A DNA stretch of 64,000 bases from Prorocentrum cordatum (lineage: Eukaryota; Sar; Dinophyceae; Prorocentrales; Prorocentraceae): assembly GCA_963575745.1 (NCBI GenBank), contig CAUYUJ010019082.1:250001-314000 (forward strand), written 5' to 3'. The position numbers were made by a program, and so were the translations under genes. The notes beneath the pieces are model-generated. The model had not been told where the DNA came from, did no database searches, and was given only the letters and a program-made list of their open reading frames with translations. Positions 28,601 through 39,974 of the stretch are shown piece by piece; positions within the stretch are counted from its first letter, which is position 1, and every line of letters starts with the position of its first letter.

Positions 28601-28679
28601 TGCAGAGAATCCCCGCCCAATATTTTCCCCCTTTACACCCGAGAACTACAGCTAACCGAATGAACTCAGCCCTCGTGCT

Positions 28680-28740
28680 ATTGGGCGCACTAGCAGCAGC
28701 AGCGGTAGCAGTAGCAGTAGCAGTAGCAGTGGTAATAAGT
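28680..28740. repeat. AGC/AGTAGC microsatellite
   Basis: AGCAGCAGCAGCGG followed by several GTAGCA units, within otherwise unassigned sequence between 28600 and 28860. Confidence 0.7.
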
Positions 28741-28862
28741 GTAACGACAATCGTAGGAATCGTAATACGTCGACGCAGCTAGATGTGTTAGTACCAGGAG
28801 TCTGGGTAACCAAATCCGTAGCTTTGGGGATAGGAATAGCACTTGAAAAATTAGCCTGGGGA

Positions 28863-30908
28863 AGGACCCAACCATATGCAGTTGTGAATGCCGCAATTGT
28901 GCTGGGTGGTGGCGGACGCATGCGGGCGGTGCCACTGGGACCTTCGGTGGAGCTCCCTATGGGGCCACGAAGCGCTGTGCTGGGTGGGTGAGACGCGGTC
29001 AGCAAGGGCTGTGCTGCGTGGTGGCGGACGCATGCGAGCGGTGCCACTGGGGCCTTCGGTGGAGCTCCCTATGGTGCCACGAAACGCTGTATTGGGTGGG
29101 TGAAACGCAGGCAGGGAGCAAGGGCTGCGCAGGGTGGTGGCGGACGCATGCGGGCGGTGCCGCTGGGACCTTTGGTGGAGCTCCCTATAAGGCTACGAAG
29201 CGCTGTTCTGGGTGGGCGAAGCGCAGGGAACAAGGGCTGTGCTGAGTGGTGGCGGAAGCAAGCGGGCAGTGCCACTGGGACATTTGGTGGAGCCCCCCCA
29301 TGGGGCAACGAAGCGTGCGAGGGGTGTGCCAGAATGGGGTGTGGAACCGCATGCCAGCGCAACAACTGGGGCCTTCGGTGGAGCCCCCTATGGAGCCACG
29401 AAACGTGTGAGGGGTGTACCGAAATAGGGTGGTGGAACCGCGTGCGGGCGCAGCCACTGGGGCCTTCGGTGGAGCTCCCTATGGGGCCACGAGGCGTGTG
29501 AAGGGCGTGCCGAAAAAAAGGGTGGAGCAGCATGCGAGCGCAGCCACTGGGGCCTTCGGTGGAGCTCTCTATGGGGCCACGAACCGTGCGAGGGGTGTGC
29601 CGAAATGGGGGGGAGGGGGGGGGAACCGCATGCGAGCGCAGCCACTGGGGCGTTCGGTGGAGCTCCCATGGAGCCACCCACGAAGCGTGTGAAGGGTGTG
29701 CCGAAACGGGGGGCGGAACCGCATGCGAGCGCAGCCACTGGAGCGTTCGGTGGAGCTCCCTATGGGGCCACGAAGCGTGTGAAGGGCGTGCCAGAATGGT
29801 GGGTGGAACCGCATGCGGGCGCAGCCACTGGGGCCTTCGGTGGAGCTCCCTATGGGGCCACGAAACGAAACCGTGTGAGGGGTGGAGTATGTGAGGGGTG
29901 TGCCAGAATGGGGGGTGGAACCGCATGCGGGCGCAGCCACTGGGGCCTTCGGTGGAGCTCCCTATGGGGCCACGAAACGTGTGAGGGGTGTGCCAGAATG
30001 GGGGGTGGAACCGCATGCGGGCGCAGCCACTGGGGCCTTCGGTGGAGCTCCCTATGGGGCCACGAAACGTGTGAGGGGTGTGCCAGAATGGGGGGTGGAA
30101 CCGCATGCGGGCGCAGCCACTGGGGCCTTCGGTGGAGCTCCCTATGGGGCCACGAAACGTGTGAGGGGTGTGCCAGAATGGGGGGTGGAACCGCATGCGG
30201 GCGCAGCCACTGGGGCCTTCGGTGGAGCTCCCTATGGGGCCACGAAACGTGTGAGGGGTGTGCCAGAATGGGGGGTGGAACCGCATGCGGGCGCAGCCAC
30301 TGGGGCCTTCGGTGGAGCTCCCTATGGGGCCACGAAACGTGTGAGGGGTGTGCCAGAATGGGGGGTGGAACCGCATGCGGGCGCAGCCACTGGGGCCTTC
30401 GGTGGAGCTCCCTATGGGGCCACGAAACGTGTGAGGGGTGTGCCAGAATGGGGGGTGGAACCGCATGCGGGCGCAGCCACTGGGGCCTTCGGTGGAGCTC
30501 CCTATGGGGCCACGAAACGTGTGAGGGGTGTGCCAGAATGGGGGGTGGAACCGCATGCGGGCGCAGCCACTGGGGCCTTCGGTGGAGCTCCCTATGGGGC
30601 CACGAACGTGTGAGGGGTGTGCCAGAATGGGGGGGGAACCGCATGCGGGCGCAGCCACTGGGGCCTTCGGTGGAGCTCCCTATGGGGCCACGAAACGTGT
30701 GAGGGGTGTGCCAGAATGGGGGGTGGAACCGCATGGAACCGCATGCGGGCGCAGCCACTGGGGCCTTCGGTGGAGCTCCCTATGGGGCCACGAAACGTGT
30801 GAGGGGTGTGCCAGAATGGGGGGTGGAACCGCATGCGGGCGCAGCCACTGGGGCCTTCGGTGGAGCTCCCTATGGGGCCACGAAACGTGTGAGGGGTGTG
30901 CCAGAATG
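28863..30908. repeat. 90-bp satellite array I (first part)
   Basis: The 90-bp unit contains GGTGGAGCTCCCTATGGGGC, CGAAACGTGTGAGGGGTG and GGAACCGCATGCGGGCGCAG. From about 29880 to 30600 some eight consecutive units are virtually identical. Units at 28900-29880 and after 30600 are more diverged or carry small indels. Because 90 is divisible by three, several frames on both strands stay open (for example GAFGGAPYGATKRVRG on plus and HRELHRRPQWLRPHAV on minus). I regard these as satellite translations, not genes. Confidence 0.9.
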
Positions 30909-31129
30909 CGACCGGTTGTTACTGTGGTCCGTTGGGTGTTAGTATGGCCCGTTGGGTGTTAGTGTGGCCCGTCGCGCGGCCGGATGGGAGTTTCTGTGGC
31001 CCGCGCAGGCCGCTCAATGAAAAGTAATATGTAAAGGTATCTCATGCTAGATCTGGAGAGATTCGCAACCCTTAAGGGAATACACTCCCGCGCAGGCAAA
31101 AGTGGCCACAGTAACTCCCACCTGTAACC

Positions 31130-31545
31130 AACGTGGTAGTAGTGCTGTGTTAGTGGTGTGGTGGTCGCTGTGTTGTGTTAGTGGTGTGGTGTTGGCAATG
31201 TTGTGTTAGTGGTGTGGTGCTGGTAGTGGCTGGTTGTGCTGTATGCTGTGTTCGTGGTGTGTTGGTGGTGGTGTGCTGTGTTAGTGGTGTGGTGTTGGTA
31301 GTGTTGTGTTAGTGGTGTGGTGTTGGTAGTGTTGTTGAGTTGTTAGTAGGTAGTAGTGTTGTGGTAGTGGCAGTGGTGCTGTGGTAGTGGTGCTGTGGTA
31401 GCGGTATTGTGGTGTTGTGGTTGTGGTATTGTGGTAGCGGTGTTGTGGTGTTGTGGTAGCGGTGTTGTGGTGTTGTGGCACTGGTATTGTGGTAGTGGTG
31501 CTGTAGTGTGGTAGTAGTATGGTGCTGTAGTGTTGGTGTTAGGGA
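31130..31545. repeat. GTGGTGTT/GTTGTGGTA simple-sequence tract
   Basis: Long G/T-only purine-pyrimidine stretch made of GTGTTAGTGGTGTGGTG and TTGTGGTAGCGGTG phrases. It lies inside the insertion. Confidence 0.8.
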
Positions 31546-31547
31546 AT

Positions 31548-31745
31548 ACCATCCATAGGGGGTACTAGTCCTAAGGAGTACTAGCCGTAGGGAGTGCTAG
31601 CCCCAGGGAGTACCAGTCCTAGGAATTACTACCCCTAGGGCGTACTCGTCCAAGGGAATACTCATCCTAGCGAGTACTCGCGCTACGGAGTACCAGCCCC
31701 AGGGAATACTAGCCCTAGGGAGTGCTAGTCCGAGGGAGTGCTAGG
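31548..31745. repeat. ~17-bp minisatellite (AGTACTAGCCCTAGGG)
   Basis: About ten degenerate units of the form GGAGTACTAGCCCTAGG, many with nested palindromes CTAG and CCTAGG. Confidence 0.75.
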
Positions 31746-31749
31746 AAGT

Positions 31750-31905
31750 GCCGGAAGAAGAGGCTCTTCGGAGAGCCCAAGAAGTTCTTCGGAGGCCCCA
31801 CGAGGCCCTTCGGAGAGCCCAAGAGGCTCTTAGGCGGCTGCAAGAAGGTCTTCGGCGGCTCCTAGAGGCTCTTCGGAGAGCACCAGAGGCTCTTCCGAGA
31901 GGCTC
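31750..31905. repeat. AAGAGGCTCTTCGGAGAGCCC minisatellite
   Basis: Repeated GAGGCTCTTCGGAGAG units with internal inverted symmetry (AAGAGGCTCTT). Seven or so units can be read. Confidence 0.7.
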
Positions 31906-31907
31906 TT

Positions 31908-31968
31908 CGGTGAAGGGGGGGGGGGGGAAGAGCCTTTTTGGCCTCCCCCCCCCCCTTCACCGTACTCG
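31908..31968. repeat. G-tract/C-tract hairpin
   Basis: GGTGAAGGGGG... (about 14 G) is followed 17-20 bases later by ...CCCCCTTCACC (about 11 C). The two arms are perfect complements including the flanking GGTGAA/TTCACC. Confidence 0.8.
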
Positions 31969-32057
31969 ATAATTAATACACTCCGGAGGACCCCTGGCCA
32001 TACTAACACCCACCGGGCCGCAGTAACAACCAACGGGCCGCAGTACCACCTTATCTC

Positions 32058-32430
32058 GTGCCAGAATGGGGGGTGGAACCGCATGCAGGCGCAGCCACTG
32101 GTGCCTTCGGTGGAGCTCCCTATGGGGCCACGAAGCGTGTGAGGGGTGTGCCAGAATGGGGGGTGGAACCGCATGCGGGCGCAGCCACTGGGGCCTTCGG
32201 TGGAGCTCCCTATGGGGCCACGAAACGTGTGAGGGGTGTGCCAGAATGGGGGGTGGAACCGCATGCGGGCGCAGCCACTGGGGCCTTCGGTGGAGCTCCC
32301 TATGGGGCCACGAAACGTGTGAGGGGTGTGCCAGAATGGGGGGTGGAACCGCATGCGGGCGCAGCCACTGGGGCCTTCGGTGGAGCTCCCTATGGGGCCA
32401 CGAAACGTGTGAGGGGTGTGCCAGAATGGG
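32058..32430. repeat. 90-bp satellite array I (continuation)
   Basis: Four further units in register with the part left of the insertion, ending in a purine-rich tract (GGAGGAGGAAGG) and then the junction sequence TTCAAAACGAGGACCCAACA. Confidence 0.9.
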
Positions 32431-32549
32431 TGTGGGAGGGGGAGGAGGGGGGAGGAAGGGGAGGAGGAGGAAGGAGGAGGAGGAGGAAGGAACGCGGGGC
32501 GACGTCTCTTCAAAACGAGGACCCAACACCACAGGACGGTTGGGAACAA

Positions 32550-33135
32550 GTTTGTCCTACGACGACCAGATCTGCGCAACCTCGGGGTGACGACGGCGGG
32601 TCCAGTAAACATAACCCGGGCGCGAAGTGCTCCCCAGACGGACGGCGAATGCTGCACGTCGTACGCACACTATTGTACCAACCCGCAGCAATCTATCCCG
32701 GAAACGGCTCTGGCCCAGGGTTTTCTCTCTTGGCTTTGCTCACCCCCCGGCGTCGGGCTGGCGAAACTACTTGCGATAAGTGACCAGGTGAAACCCATTT
32801 CGTGTGCTTCATGCGTTTCGCGCGTACCCGCTCGAGGAAAGTGCGCCGCCCATCTCGGATCCTTAATAAATCGTGGGGTCCACAGACCCTTGTTCTTCCC
32901 CGTAAAAACCGGAGTTCGGAGCGTTTTGAGCAGAATCCGCGATAAATGACGAAGTTTGTAGGCCTTGAAATCTCCCAGAGAATAAACAATCGATGTCGCG
33001 CGTGCCCACTCGAGGATGGCGCGTCCTGCGCGAAGGAATTTCGAGGATTTCTCGAGCGAAACGCTTGTGTTGCAGAACTTGAGGGGCCGGGCCTGGGTGC
33101 CCCAGGATGCCCAGGTAGTTTTGGGAATGCGGAAC
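32550..33135. other. Spacer between satellite cassettes, no gene seen
   Basis: Unique-looking sequence. The minus-strand frame 33236-32670 is open and includes Arg/Leu-rich stretches, but it runs out of the neighbouring 42-bp repeat, and I see no domain. Confidence 0.4.
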
Positions 33136-33595
33136 CGCGTGAATACACCTGGGTTCCCAACGCCCCAGAGCAGGACGAGCGTGAGAACACGTGGGTTTCC
33201 AGCGCCCCAGAGCGGGACAAGCGTGAACACACACATAGGATCCTAACGCCCCAGGGCGGGATAAGCGTGGAAACACGTGGGTTCCAAACGCTTCAGAGCG
33301 GGACAAGCGTGAACACACACACACACATAGGTTCCTAACATCCCAGGGCGGGAGAAGCGTGGAAACACGTGGGTTCGTAACGCCCAAGAGCGGGACAAGC
33401 GTGAAAACACGTGGGTTCCTAACGCCCCTGGGCGGGACAAGCGTGGGATCACGTGGGTTCCTAACGCTCCTTGGGTTCAAAACGCCCCAGAGCGAGACTG
33501 GCAAGAGAACGCGTATGCTCTCATCGCCGCAGAGCGGAACAAGCGTGAAAACACGTGGGTTCTTAACGCTTCAAAGTGGGACAAGCGCTGACAAA
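33136..33595. repeat. 42-bp minisatellite, block 1
   Basis: Unit CACGTGGGTTCCTAACGCCC plus CAGAGCGGGACAAGCGTGAA. Fourteen codons per unit, translating on plus as KRENTWVPNAPERD-like. Roughly ten units, some carrying a CACACACA expansion. Confidence 0.85.
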
Positions 33596-33607
33596 TTATC
33601 CTGGCGA

Positions 33608-34965
33608 TGGACCCAACCATATGCAGCTGCGAGTACCGCAGAGCAGGTTGAACGAATGAGAGGGAACTCCCTAAGAGGCTACGAAACGTGTGAGGGGTGT
33701 GCCGATATTGGTGTGGTGCCGCCATGCGAACGCAGCCACTGGGGCCCTCGGTGGAGCTCCCTATGGGGCCACGAAACGTGTGAGGGGTGTGCGGAAATTG
33801 GTGCGGTGCCGCCATGCGAACGCAGCCACTGGGGCCTTCGGTGGAGCTCCCTATGTGGCCACGAAACGTGTGAGGGGTGTGCCGAAATGGGCGCGGTGCC
33901 GCCATGCGGACGCAGCCACTGGGGCCCTCGGTGGAGCTCCCTATGCGGCCACGAAACGTGTGAGGCGTGTCCCGAAATCGGCGCGGTGCCGCCATGCGAA
34001 CGCAGCCACTGGAGCCCTCGGTGGGGCTCCCTATGGGCGAAACGTGCGAGGGGTGTGCCGAAATGGGTGCGGTGCCGCCATGCGAACGCAGCCGCTGGGG
34101 CCCTCGGTGGAGCTCCCTCAGGGGCCACGAAACGTGTGAGGGGTGTGCCGAAATTGGTGCGGTGCCGCCATGCGAACGCAGCCACTGGGGCCTTCGGTAG
34201 AGCTTCCTATGGGGCCACGAAACGTGTGAGGGGTGTGCCGAAATGGGTGCGGTGCCGCCATGCGAACGCAGCCACTGGGGCCCTCGGTGGAGCTCCCTAT
34301 GGGGCCACGAAACGTGTGAGGGTGTGCCGAAATGGGTGCGGTGCCACCATGCGCACGCAGCCACTGGGACCCTCGGTGGAGCTCCCTATGGGGCCACGAA
34401 ACGTGTTAAGGGTGTGCCGGTGCGGTGCCGCCATGGGAACGCAGCCATTGGGGCCTTCGGTGGAGCTCCCTATGCGGCCACGAAACGTGTGAGGGGTGTG
34501 CCGAAATCGGTGCGGTGCCGCCTTGCGAACGCAGCCACTGGAGCCCTCGGTGGGGCTCCCTATGGGGCCACGAAACGTGTGAGGGGTGTGCCGAAATGGG
34601 TGCGGTGCCGCCATGCGAACGCAGCCACTGGGGCCTTCGGTGGAGCTCCCTATGGGGCCACGAAACGTGTGAGGGGTGTGCCGAAATGGTGCGGTGCCGC
34701 CATGCGAACGCAGCCACTGGGGCCTTCGGTGGAGCTCTCTATGGGGCCACGAAGCGTGTGAGGGGTGTGCCGAAATGGGTGCGGTGCCGCCATGCGAACG
34801 CAGCCACTGGGGCCCTCGGTGGAGCTCCCTATGGGGCCACGAAACGTGTGATGGGTGTGTCGAAATGGGTGCGGTGCCGCCATGCGAACGCAGCCGCTGG
34901 GGCCCTCGGCGGAGTTCCCTATGGGGCCACGAAACGTGTGAGGGGTGTGCCGAAGTGGGCGTGGC
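33608..34965. repeat. 90-bp satellite array II
   Basis: About 15 units of a variant of the same 90-bp repeat (GCGGTGCCGCCATGCGAACG replaces the GGGTGGAACCGC part). It begins with GGACCCAACCATATGCAG, as array I does at 28863, and ends with the same purine tract and junction. Units are more diverged than in array I. Confidence 0.9.
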
Positions 34966-35069
34966 TGACGCGGAGGGGGAGGAGGGAGGAGGGGGAGGAG
35001 GAGGAAGGAGAGGAGACGCGGGGCACCGTTTCTTCAAAACGAGGACCCAACACCACAGGATGGTTGGGA

Positions 35070-36300
35070 AAAACATTGACTCCTAACGCCCCAAAGCGGG
35101 ACACGCGTGAATATATTCAGGTTCTGAACGCCCCAGAACGAAGCAAGCGTGCAAACACGTGGGTTCCAAACGCCCTAGAGCGGGACAAACGTGAAAATAC
35201 AAGGGTCCCTAACGCCCCAGAGCGGGACAAGAGTGAAAACACATGTGTTCCCAGCGCCCCCAAGCGGGACAAGCGTGAAACCAGTGGTTCGTACGGCCCA
35301 GAGCGGGGCACGCGTGAAAACACTTAGGTTCGTAACGCTCCAGAGCTGGACAAGCGTGAAACATTTGGAGCCTAACGCCCACATGCGGGACACGAATGAA
35401 AACATGTGGGTTCCTACCGTCCCAGAGCCGGACAAGCGTGGAAACAAATGGGTTCCTAACGCCAGCAAAACAAGCGTGAAACATTTGGGTTCCGAACGCC
35501 CCACGGCAGGAGAAGCGTGAAAACATATGTGCTCGTAACGCCCCAGAGCGGAACAAACGCGACAACACGTGGGTTCTTAACGCCCCACGGCGGGAGAAGC
35601 GTGAACACTCACGGTTTCCGAACGCCCCAGAGCGGGACAAGCGTGAAATCACTTGTGTCCTGAACACCCCAGAAAAGGACACGCGTGAAAACGCGTGGGT
35701 CCCTAACGCCCCAGGGCGGAACAGGCGTGAAAACACGTCGGTTCCGAGCGCCCCAGAGCGGGACAAGCGGGACAACACGTGGGTTCCCATGCCCCAGAAC
35801 GGAACAAGCGTAAAACCACGAGGGTTCTTGACGCCCCAGAGCGGGACACGCGTGAACACACGTTGCTGTTTTACGCCACAGGGCTTGGCAAGCATGGAAG
35901 CACATGGGTTCTCAACGCCCCAGAGCAGAATAAACGTGAACACATTTGGGTTCCGAACACCCCAGAGCGGGACAAGCGTGAAAACATATAGGTTCCTAGC
36001 CCCCCAATGATCCCAATGCGGGACAAACGTGAGAACACGTGGCTTCCTAACGCCCCTGCGCGGGACACGCGCAACAGCACGCGGGTTTCTAACGCCCCTG
36101 CGCAGGACAAGAATCATAATAGGTGGGTCCCTAACGTCCCAGAGCGGAACAAGCGTGAAAACACGCGGGTTCCCAACGCTGCAGAGCGGTCATGTGTTCC
36201 TAACGCCCCAGAGCGCGACAAGCGTGAACGCACATGGGTTCCTAACGTTCCAGAGCGGGACAAATGTGAGAACACGTGGGTTCCTAACGCCCCAAAACGG
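35070..36300. repeat. 42-bp minisatellite, block 2
   Basis: Roughly 28 units of the same 42-bp repeat as block 1, with frequent substitutions and some short or long units. Plus-strand frames such as 36007-36939 start in this repeat and are not evidence of a gene. Confidence 0.85.
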
Positions 36301-36334
36301 ACCCTATATGACCCCATCATCCCGTGCCTGGGGG

Positions 36335-36580
36335 ACGTGCCACGTTCGGTGGCGCGTCCCCCTGGCACGTTCCGTGGCGCGTCCCGTATCGCGCCCCCCT
36401 GGCGCATCGCGCGGCGCGTTCCGTTCGCTGACACGTCCCGTGGTGCGTCCACTAGCAAATTCCGTGGCGCATGCTCCCTGGCACGTTCCATGGCGCGTCC
36501 CGTGTCGCGTGCCCCTGGCCCGTCCCCTGGCACGTTCACTGGTTCGTTCCGTGTCGCGTCCCCTGACACGCCACTGTGCG
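36335..36580. repeat. TGGCGCGTCCC/TGGCACGTTCC minisatellite
   Basis: Alternating GTGGCGCGTCCC and CTGGCACGTTCC half-units of 10-12 bp. About 20 half-units. Confidence 0.75.
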
Positions 36581-37375
36581 GCGCGGCACAGCGAAGAGCA
36601 ACACAACACAGCCCATGGCACAATATCATCACCATTGATATCTTCAGCACTGCCACTGCCCATCGCCCAACGGATGTGCTGGCAAATGTTCCCATGCCTT
36701 ACAATTCTAGATCCCTTTCTGAGCTTTGCGGGTCGATTATGCTTTCCGTCGAAGCGCCACGACACATTGGACAGAGCAGCAAAGGAATGCCCAGAAAATG
36801 TCACGAGAACGGCTTCCCCAAGCTTCGTGACTCACCACGTGAACTTGCATGCGCATGGAGTCTTGGAAGAAGGAGGGCAAGATGGGGAGTGGGCAGCGTG
36901 GTTGCTAATCGGCAGGCAGCAGCAATTCACATGATATAAGCTACAAGCATATATACCACTTCTGATCAGTAGAAACACTTGTAGAAGAACCAGTAATAGT
37001 AGTAGCGAGCGCAATAGTAGTACGAATTGAAACAACAACAGCAAAACTATCAGCGACAACAGCACTGATACAGTCAATTCGTATAAGAAGAACGCACAAT
37101 CAGGATGCAAGGGCCTTGGAAGGCCATGACTGCACTTTGCGAGCGGGGCGCGGCCAGCGAAAGCGGTCGAGGACGGGCCGAATGGGAAAGACGCAAGGGT
37201 AACTTTGGACAGTTGCTCATCCTTACTATGCGGGTTGGCAGTAGTAGCAATAGAAGCAGGAGTTGCAGGAGGAGGCGGAGGAAGGGTTGAGACTCGACAC
37301 GAAAGACCTGGCGGACGAACTCCAAGGCGATTCGGACCCTCCATTCTAAGGTTTCACCTGTCTGAAGACGTGTCC
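36580..37375. other. Unassigned sequence, no gene supported
   Basis: Several overlapping frames on both strands, none with motifs. It contains AGTAGTAG/CAACAACAGC simple patches at 36970-37060. Confidence 0.4.
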
Positions 37376-37560
37376 CTGGACAGAAGGAGGAGGACGATGA
37401 GGGAAGAGAAGAAGGAGATGGAGGAAGAGCGTTACGACCAGGAGGAGGAGGAAGAGGATGAGGTGGAGGAAAACATAATGAGAAGGAGCAGGAGCTGAAT
37501 GTGGAGAAGGAGATGGAGCTGGAGGAGTGGGGGGGAGATGGATGAGGATGAGAATAAGAA
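37376..37560. repeat. GGAGGA/GAAGGAG purine tract
   Basis: Almost pure purine strand, AGGAGGAGGAAGAGGATGAG and similar. Confidence 0.75.
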
Positions 37561-38355
37561 ACATGTTGATGACGCCGCGAGGATGATGATGGTGATGAGA
37601 ATCACGCCCTCGTGAGCGACGTAGTCACGGGGTCTGGTGAGCAATTCTTGAACAACAGGACGTGATCAAGCTTAAGATATGCAGTCGACAATGCAATGGA
37701 CACTTTCCCTGCAAGCGAATACAGGTAGTATTTCAATCAACGTGGGTAAGCCCACGTAGATAACAATGCAATCGATACTGCTGCTATGACCGCGATGGTG
37801 TGCAATGCAGGCCTCTCAGAATGCGTATGACTGCGTGCTGTCACTGCCCTCCAAGTAACACCCCTTCCAAAGCGGAGCTTGGCAGTACAGCGGCTCGCGG
37901 GTGACAACAACCATCAACAACGCGAACCCCAGGCCGACTACCTCCACACGACAGGGGTCGGCTGCGCTGAGCTCCTGTTGCTAACTTGCCGAACGTGACA
38001 AATCCCTCTCCGAGGTATGAGCCATCGTCGCTGCCGTTATCGTCGCTCTGCCAGCGCCTTCGTTCGCCGACGTCGCCACCGTTTCCGTCGCCACCGTCGC
38101 CATCGTTGTCGCCGCTGGCGTCATCGTCGTCGCAGCCGCCCTCGGTCTGGCCAGAAATTCTCACTAGCAAGACACCCCACTGGCTGTAGGGATGCGGGAT
38201 GACGGACGCACAACTTACTTATGTTTGTGGCGAAATCGAGCTCTGTGTCTTGTATCCGCCACTGTGCCGAGAGGCACGAAATGGAGTGTCCTCAAGTTCC
38301 TTCGAATTCCGGGCGCTCTTGTGCGCTCCTGGGGCTCCACGCGTGTACCCACACG
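37560..38355. other. Unassigned sequence with CGTCGC-type trinucleotide patch
   Basis: CGTCGC/CGCCGT repeats at 38015-38145 produce Arg- or Ser-rich frames. A CAATGCAATGGACA / AATGCAATCGATAC near-duplicate lies at 37690 and 37766. No gene. Confidence 0.4.
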
Positions 38356-38359
38356 ACTT

Positions 38360-38725
38360 TCAAGGGGGCCCCCCAAGAGGCCTCAAGAGGCCTCCCAAGA
38401 GAGCCCCAAGAGGCAAACATTATTCATGTTCCTTTGGTTGTTGACGGATTTGGGCGTTCTCGCCTTCTCTGCTTTCTGACGCTCCGAGACTGCCAAATAG
38501 GCCCCCAAGACCACCCCAAGACAGCTCAAGAGGCCTCCAAGAGGGCCCTAAGACGGCCTGAGAGCGCCCCAAGACGGCCCAAGAGGTGCCCAAGAGTGCC
38601 CCAAAAGGAGCCCTAGGGAGGGAACACGAAAAGGCCCCTAGGAGGCCCCCATGAGACCCCTAAGAGGCCCCCGAAGAGGCCTCAAAACTACCTCCAAGAG
38701 ACCTCCCACGAGATCCCAGCGAACA
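38360..38725. repeat. CCAAGAGGCC-type periodic repeat, second locus
   Basis: Same family as 27060-27690: CCCCAAGAGGCCTC, CAAGACGGCC and GCCCCTAGGAGGCCCCC phrases. Confidence 0.7.
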
Positions 38726-38794
38726 TCCAATCGTTTTCATGCCCAAACCCAGGCACGGTGGCAGTTGGCCGAAGGCCATTCGATATCACAAAGT

Positions 38795-39100
38795 CCACAC
38801 GCGCGCACACGTAGAAATCACATCAACCACACAAACTCAGCAAACCTTTCAACACAACAGCGCCAGACACCTACATGTGTTTCATCACACATCTTGACAA
38901 TTGTCTGCCCGTGCTTCGTTGCTGCAGCCCCAAAAAAACACTAAATGGTGTTCAACGATCTCGCCCAACAACTGCATTATCACCTCATCACGGAATGCAT
39001 CCGCGTTGGTCAAGCATGTGCCCGGTGCGCAAATCCGTATCACATGATACCATGAAGGGCCACACACGCGCGCCGCCACGTGAGCATTTCTAAATCCGGA
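38795..39100. repeat. ~300-bp dispersed repeat, copy A
   Basis: Homologous in order to 39975-40260. Shared anchors are CGCGCGCAC, GAAATCA, CATCCGCG, GCCCGGTGC and ATCGCATGAT/ATCACATGAT. AT-richer than the surroundings; both copies adjoin CCAAGAGG-type blocks. Confidence 0.5.
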
Positions 39101-39294
39101 AGAAAACAAATGTGTTCCAAGCGTTTCGAACTTCAGCTCCTCAAGGAAGTATAAACATACACATGGATTTCAACAGACAGTTTGGCAAGGTTCTTGGATT
39201 GCCGCGCGCGCACTTCCTCTCTATCAGCTTCCCGAGCGCCGCCGCATCACGTAATCGTCGTCGACAACCGCCGCAATTGCTCCCATCTTCGCGC

Positions 39295-39420
39295 AAACAA
39301 CTTCATCATCATCACCACCACCATCATCATCATCAACAACAACAACTTCATCATCAACATCATCCTCGTCATCATCATTATCATCATCAACATCGTCATC
39401 ATTATCATCAAACCGCGCCC
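39295..39420. repeat. CAT/CAA trinucleotide microsatellite
   Basis: CATCATCATCACCACCACCA and CAACAACAAC, then more CATCAT units. The His-, Ile- and Asp-rich frames covering it are artefacts. Confidence 0.9.
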
Positions 39421-39974
39421 GCACGGGCTACCGACCTGTACTGAAATGCCCACGCGCCAGCGCGGCCTTTGACACGCGCTGGGACCTTATCATCAGTAAG
39501 CGCCACCGCGGCCACATTGGCTGTGCCAAACCAGCTGGCAGCTCGCGCACGGGCTTGCACGCAGCAGCGCGGCCGCAGAGATGCGTCAGCCATCGCCAAT
39601 CAGTCATCGCAATCGCCGCCGCAAGGGTTTTGAGGTTGCGGGTTGGAGGGTGGGATGATTGCGCGAGCATCTTATTTGATGAGCCATGACTTGGCAGAAT
39701 CAACTTTGCACCACATGGGTTGCCCCACTTGAGTTCTCCTTTCAAAACAGGATAGACTCCACCACCCCCTCCCCCCAGGGTAATTGTTCCCCCCCTTGGG
39801 CCTCGCAAGTTAGATATGATTCTCCCCCGCCTCTCCTTGTCCATATGACACCATACCATCCCAGGCAGGCCGAGCATCGCCCCCCTCATGCTTGCCAGAT
39901 AACGCTCTGCGCGCGCACTCGTTTAACGCAACAATTCATGTACCAATAAGCCCCTGGAAAAAATCATTTGAGCC
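39421..39974. other. Unassigned sequence, no gene seen
   Basis: Includes CGCAGCGCGGCC-rich and CCCCCTCCCCCC patches. No protein-like frame. Confidence 0.4.

Larger units (their letters stand above)
30909..32057. mobile_element. DNA-transposon-like insertion within the satellite
   Basis: The 90-bp array stops at 30908 and resumes at 32058. GTGCCAGAATG is present on both sides (30898-30908 and 32058-32068), as expected for an 11-bp target duplication. Inside, a 36-bp inverted repeat (30914-30949 versus 31996-32031, about three mismatches) lies close to each end. There is no transposase ORF; the interior is simple GTGGTGTT repeats, a CTAGGG-type minisatellite and a G/C-tract hairpin. It is best described as a non-autonomous element, perhaps Mutator-like from the duplication length. 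Confidence 0.55.

Noticed and set aside
29069-30702. Long ORFs of 365-529 codons on both strands in the 90-bp satellite
   Set aside because: Several frames on both strands are open because the unit is 90 bp without stops. The translations are pure repeat, with no non-repetitive domain.
29880-30900. Possible CRISPR-like array
   Set aside because: Units are fully tandem, with no variable spacers, and the genome is eukaryotic.
39247-39453. Met/Asp-rich minus-strand ORF
   Set aside because: It is a CAT microsatellite read in reverse.
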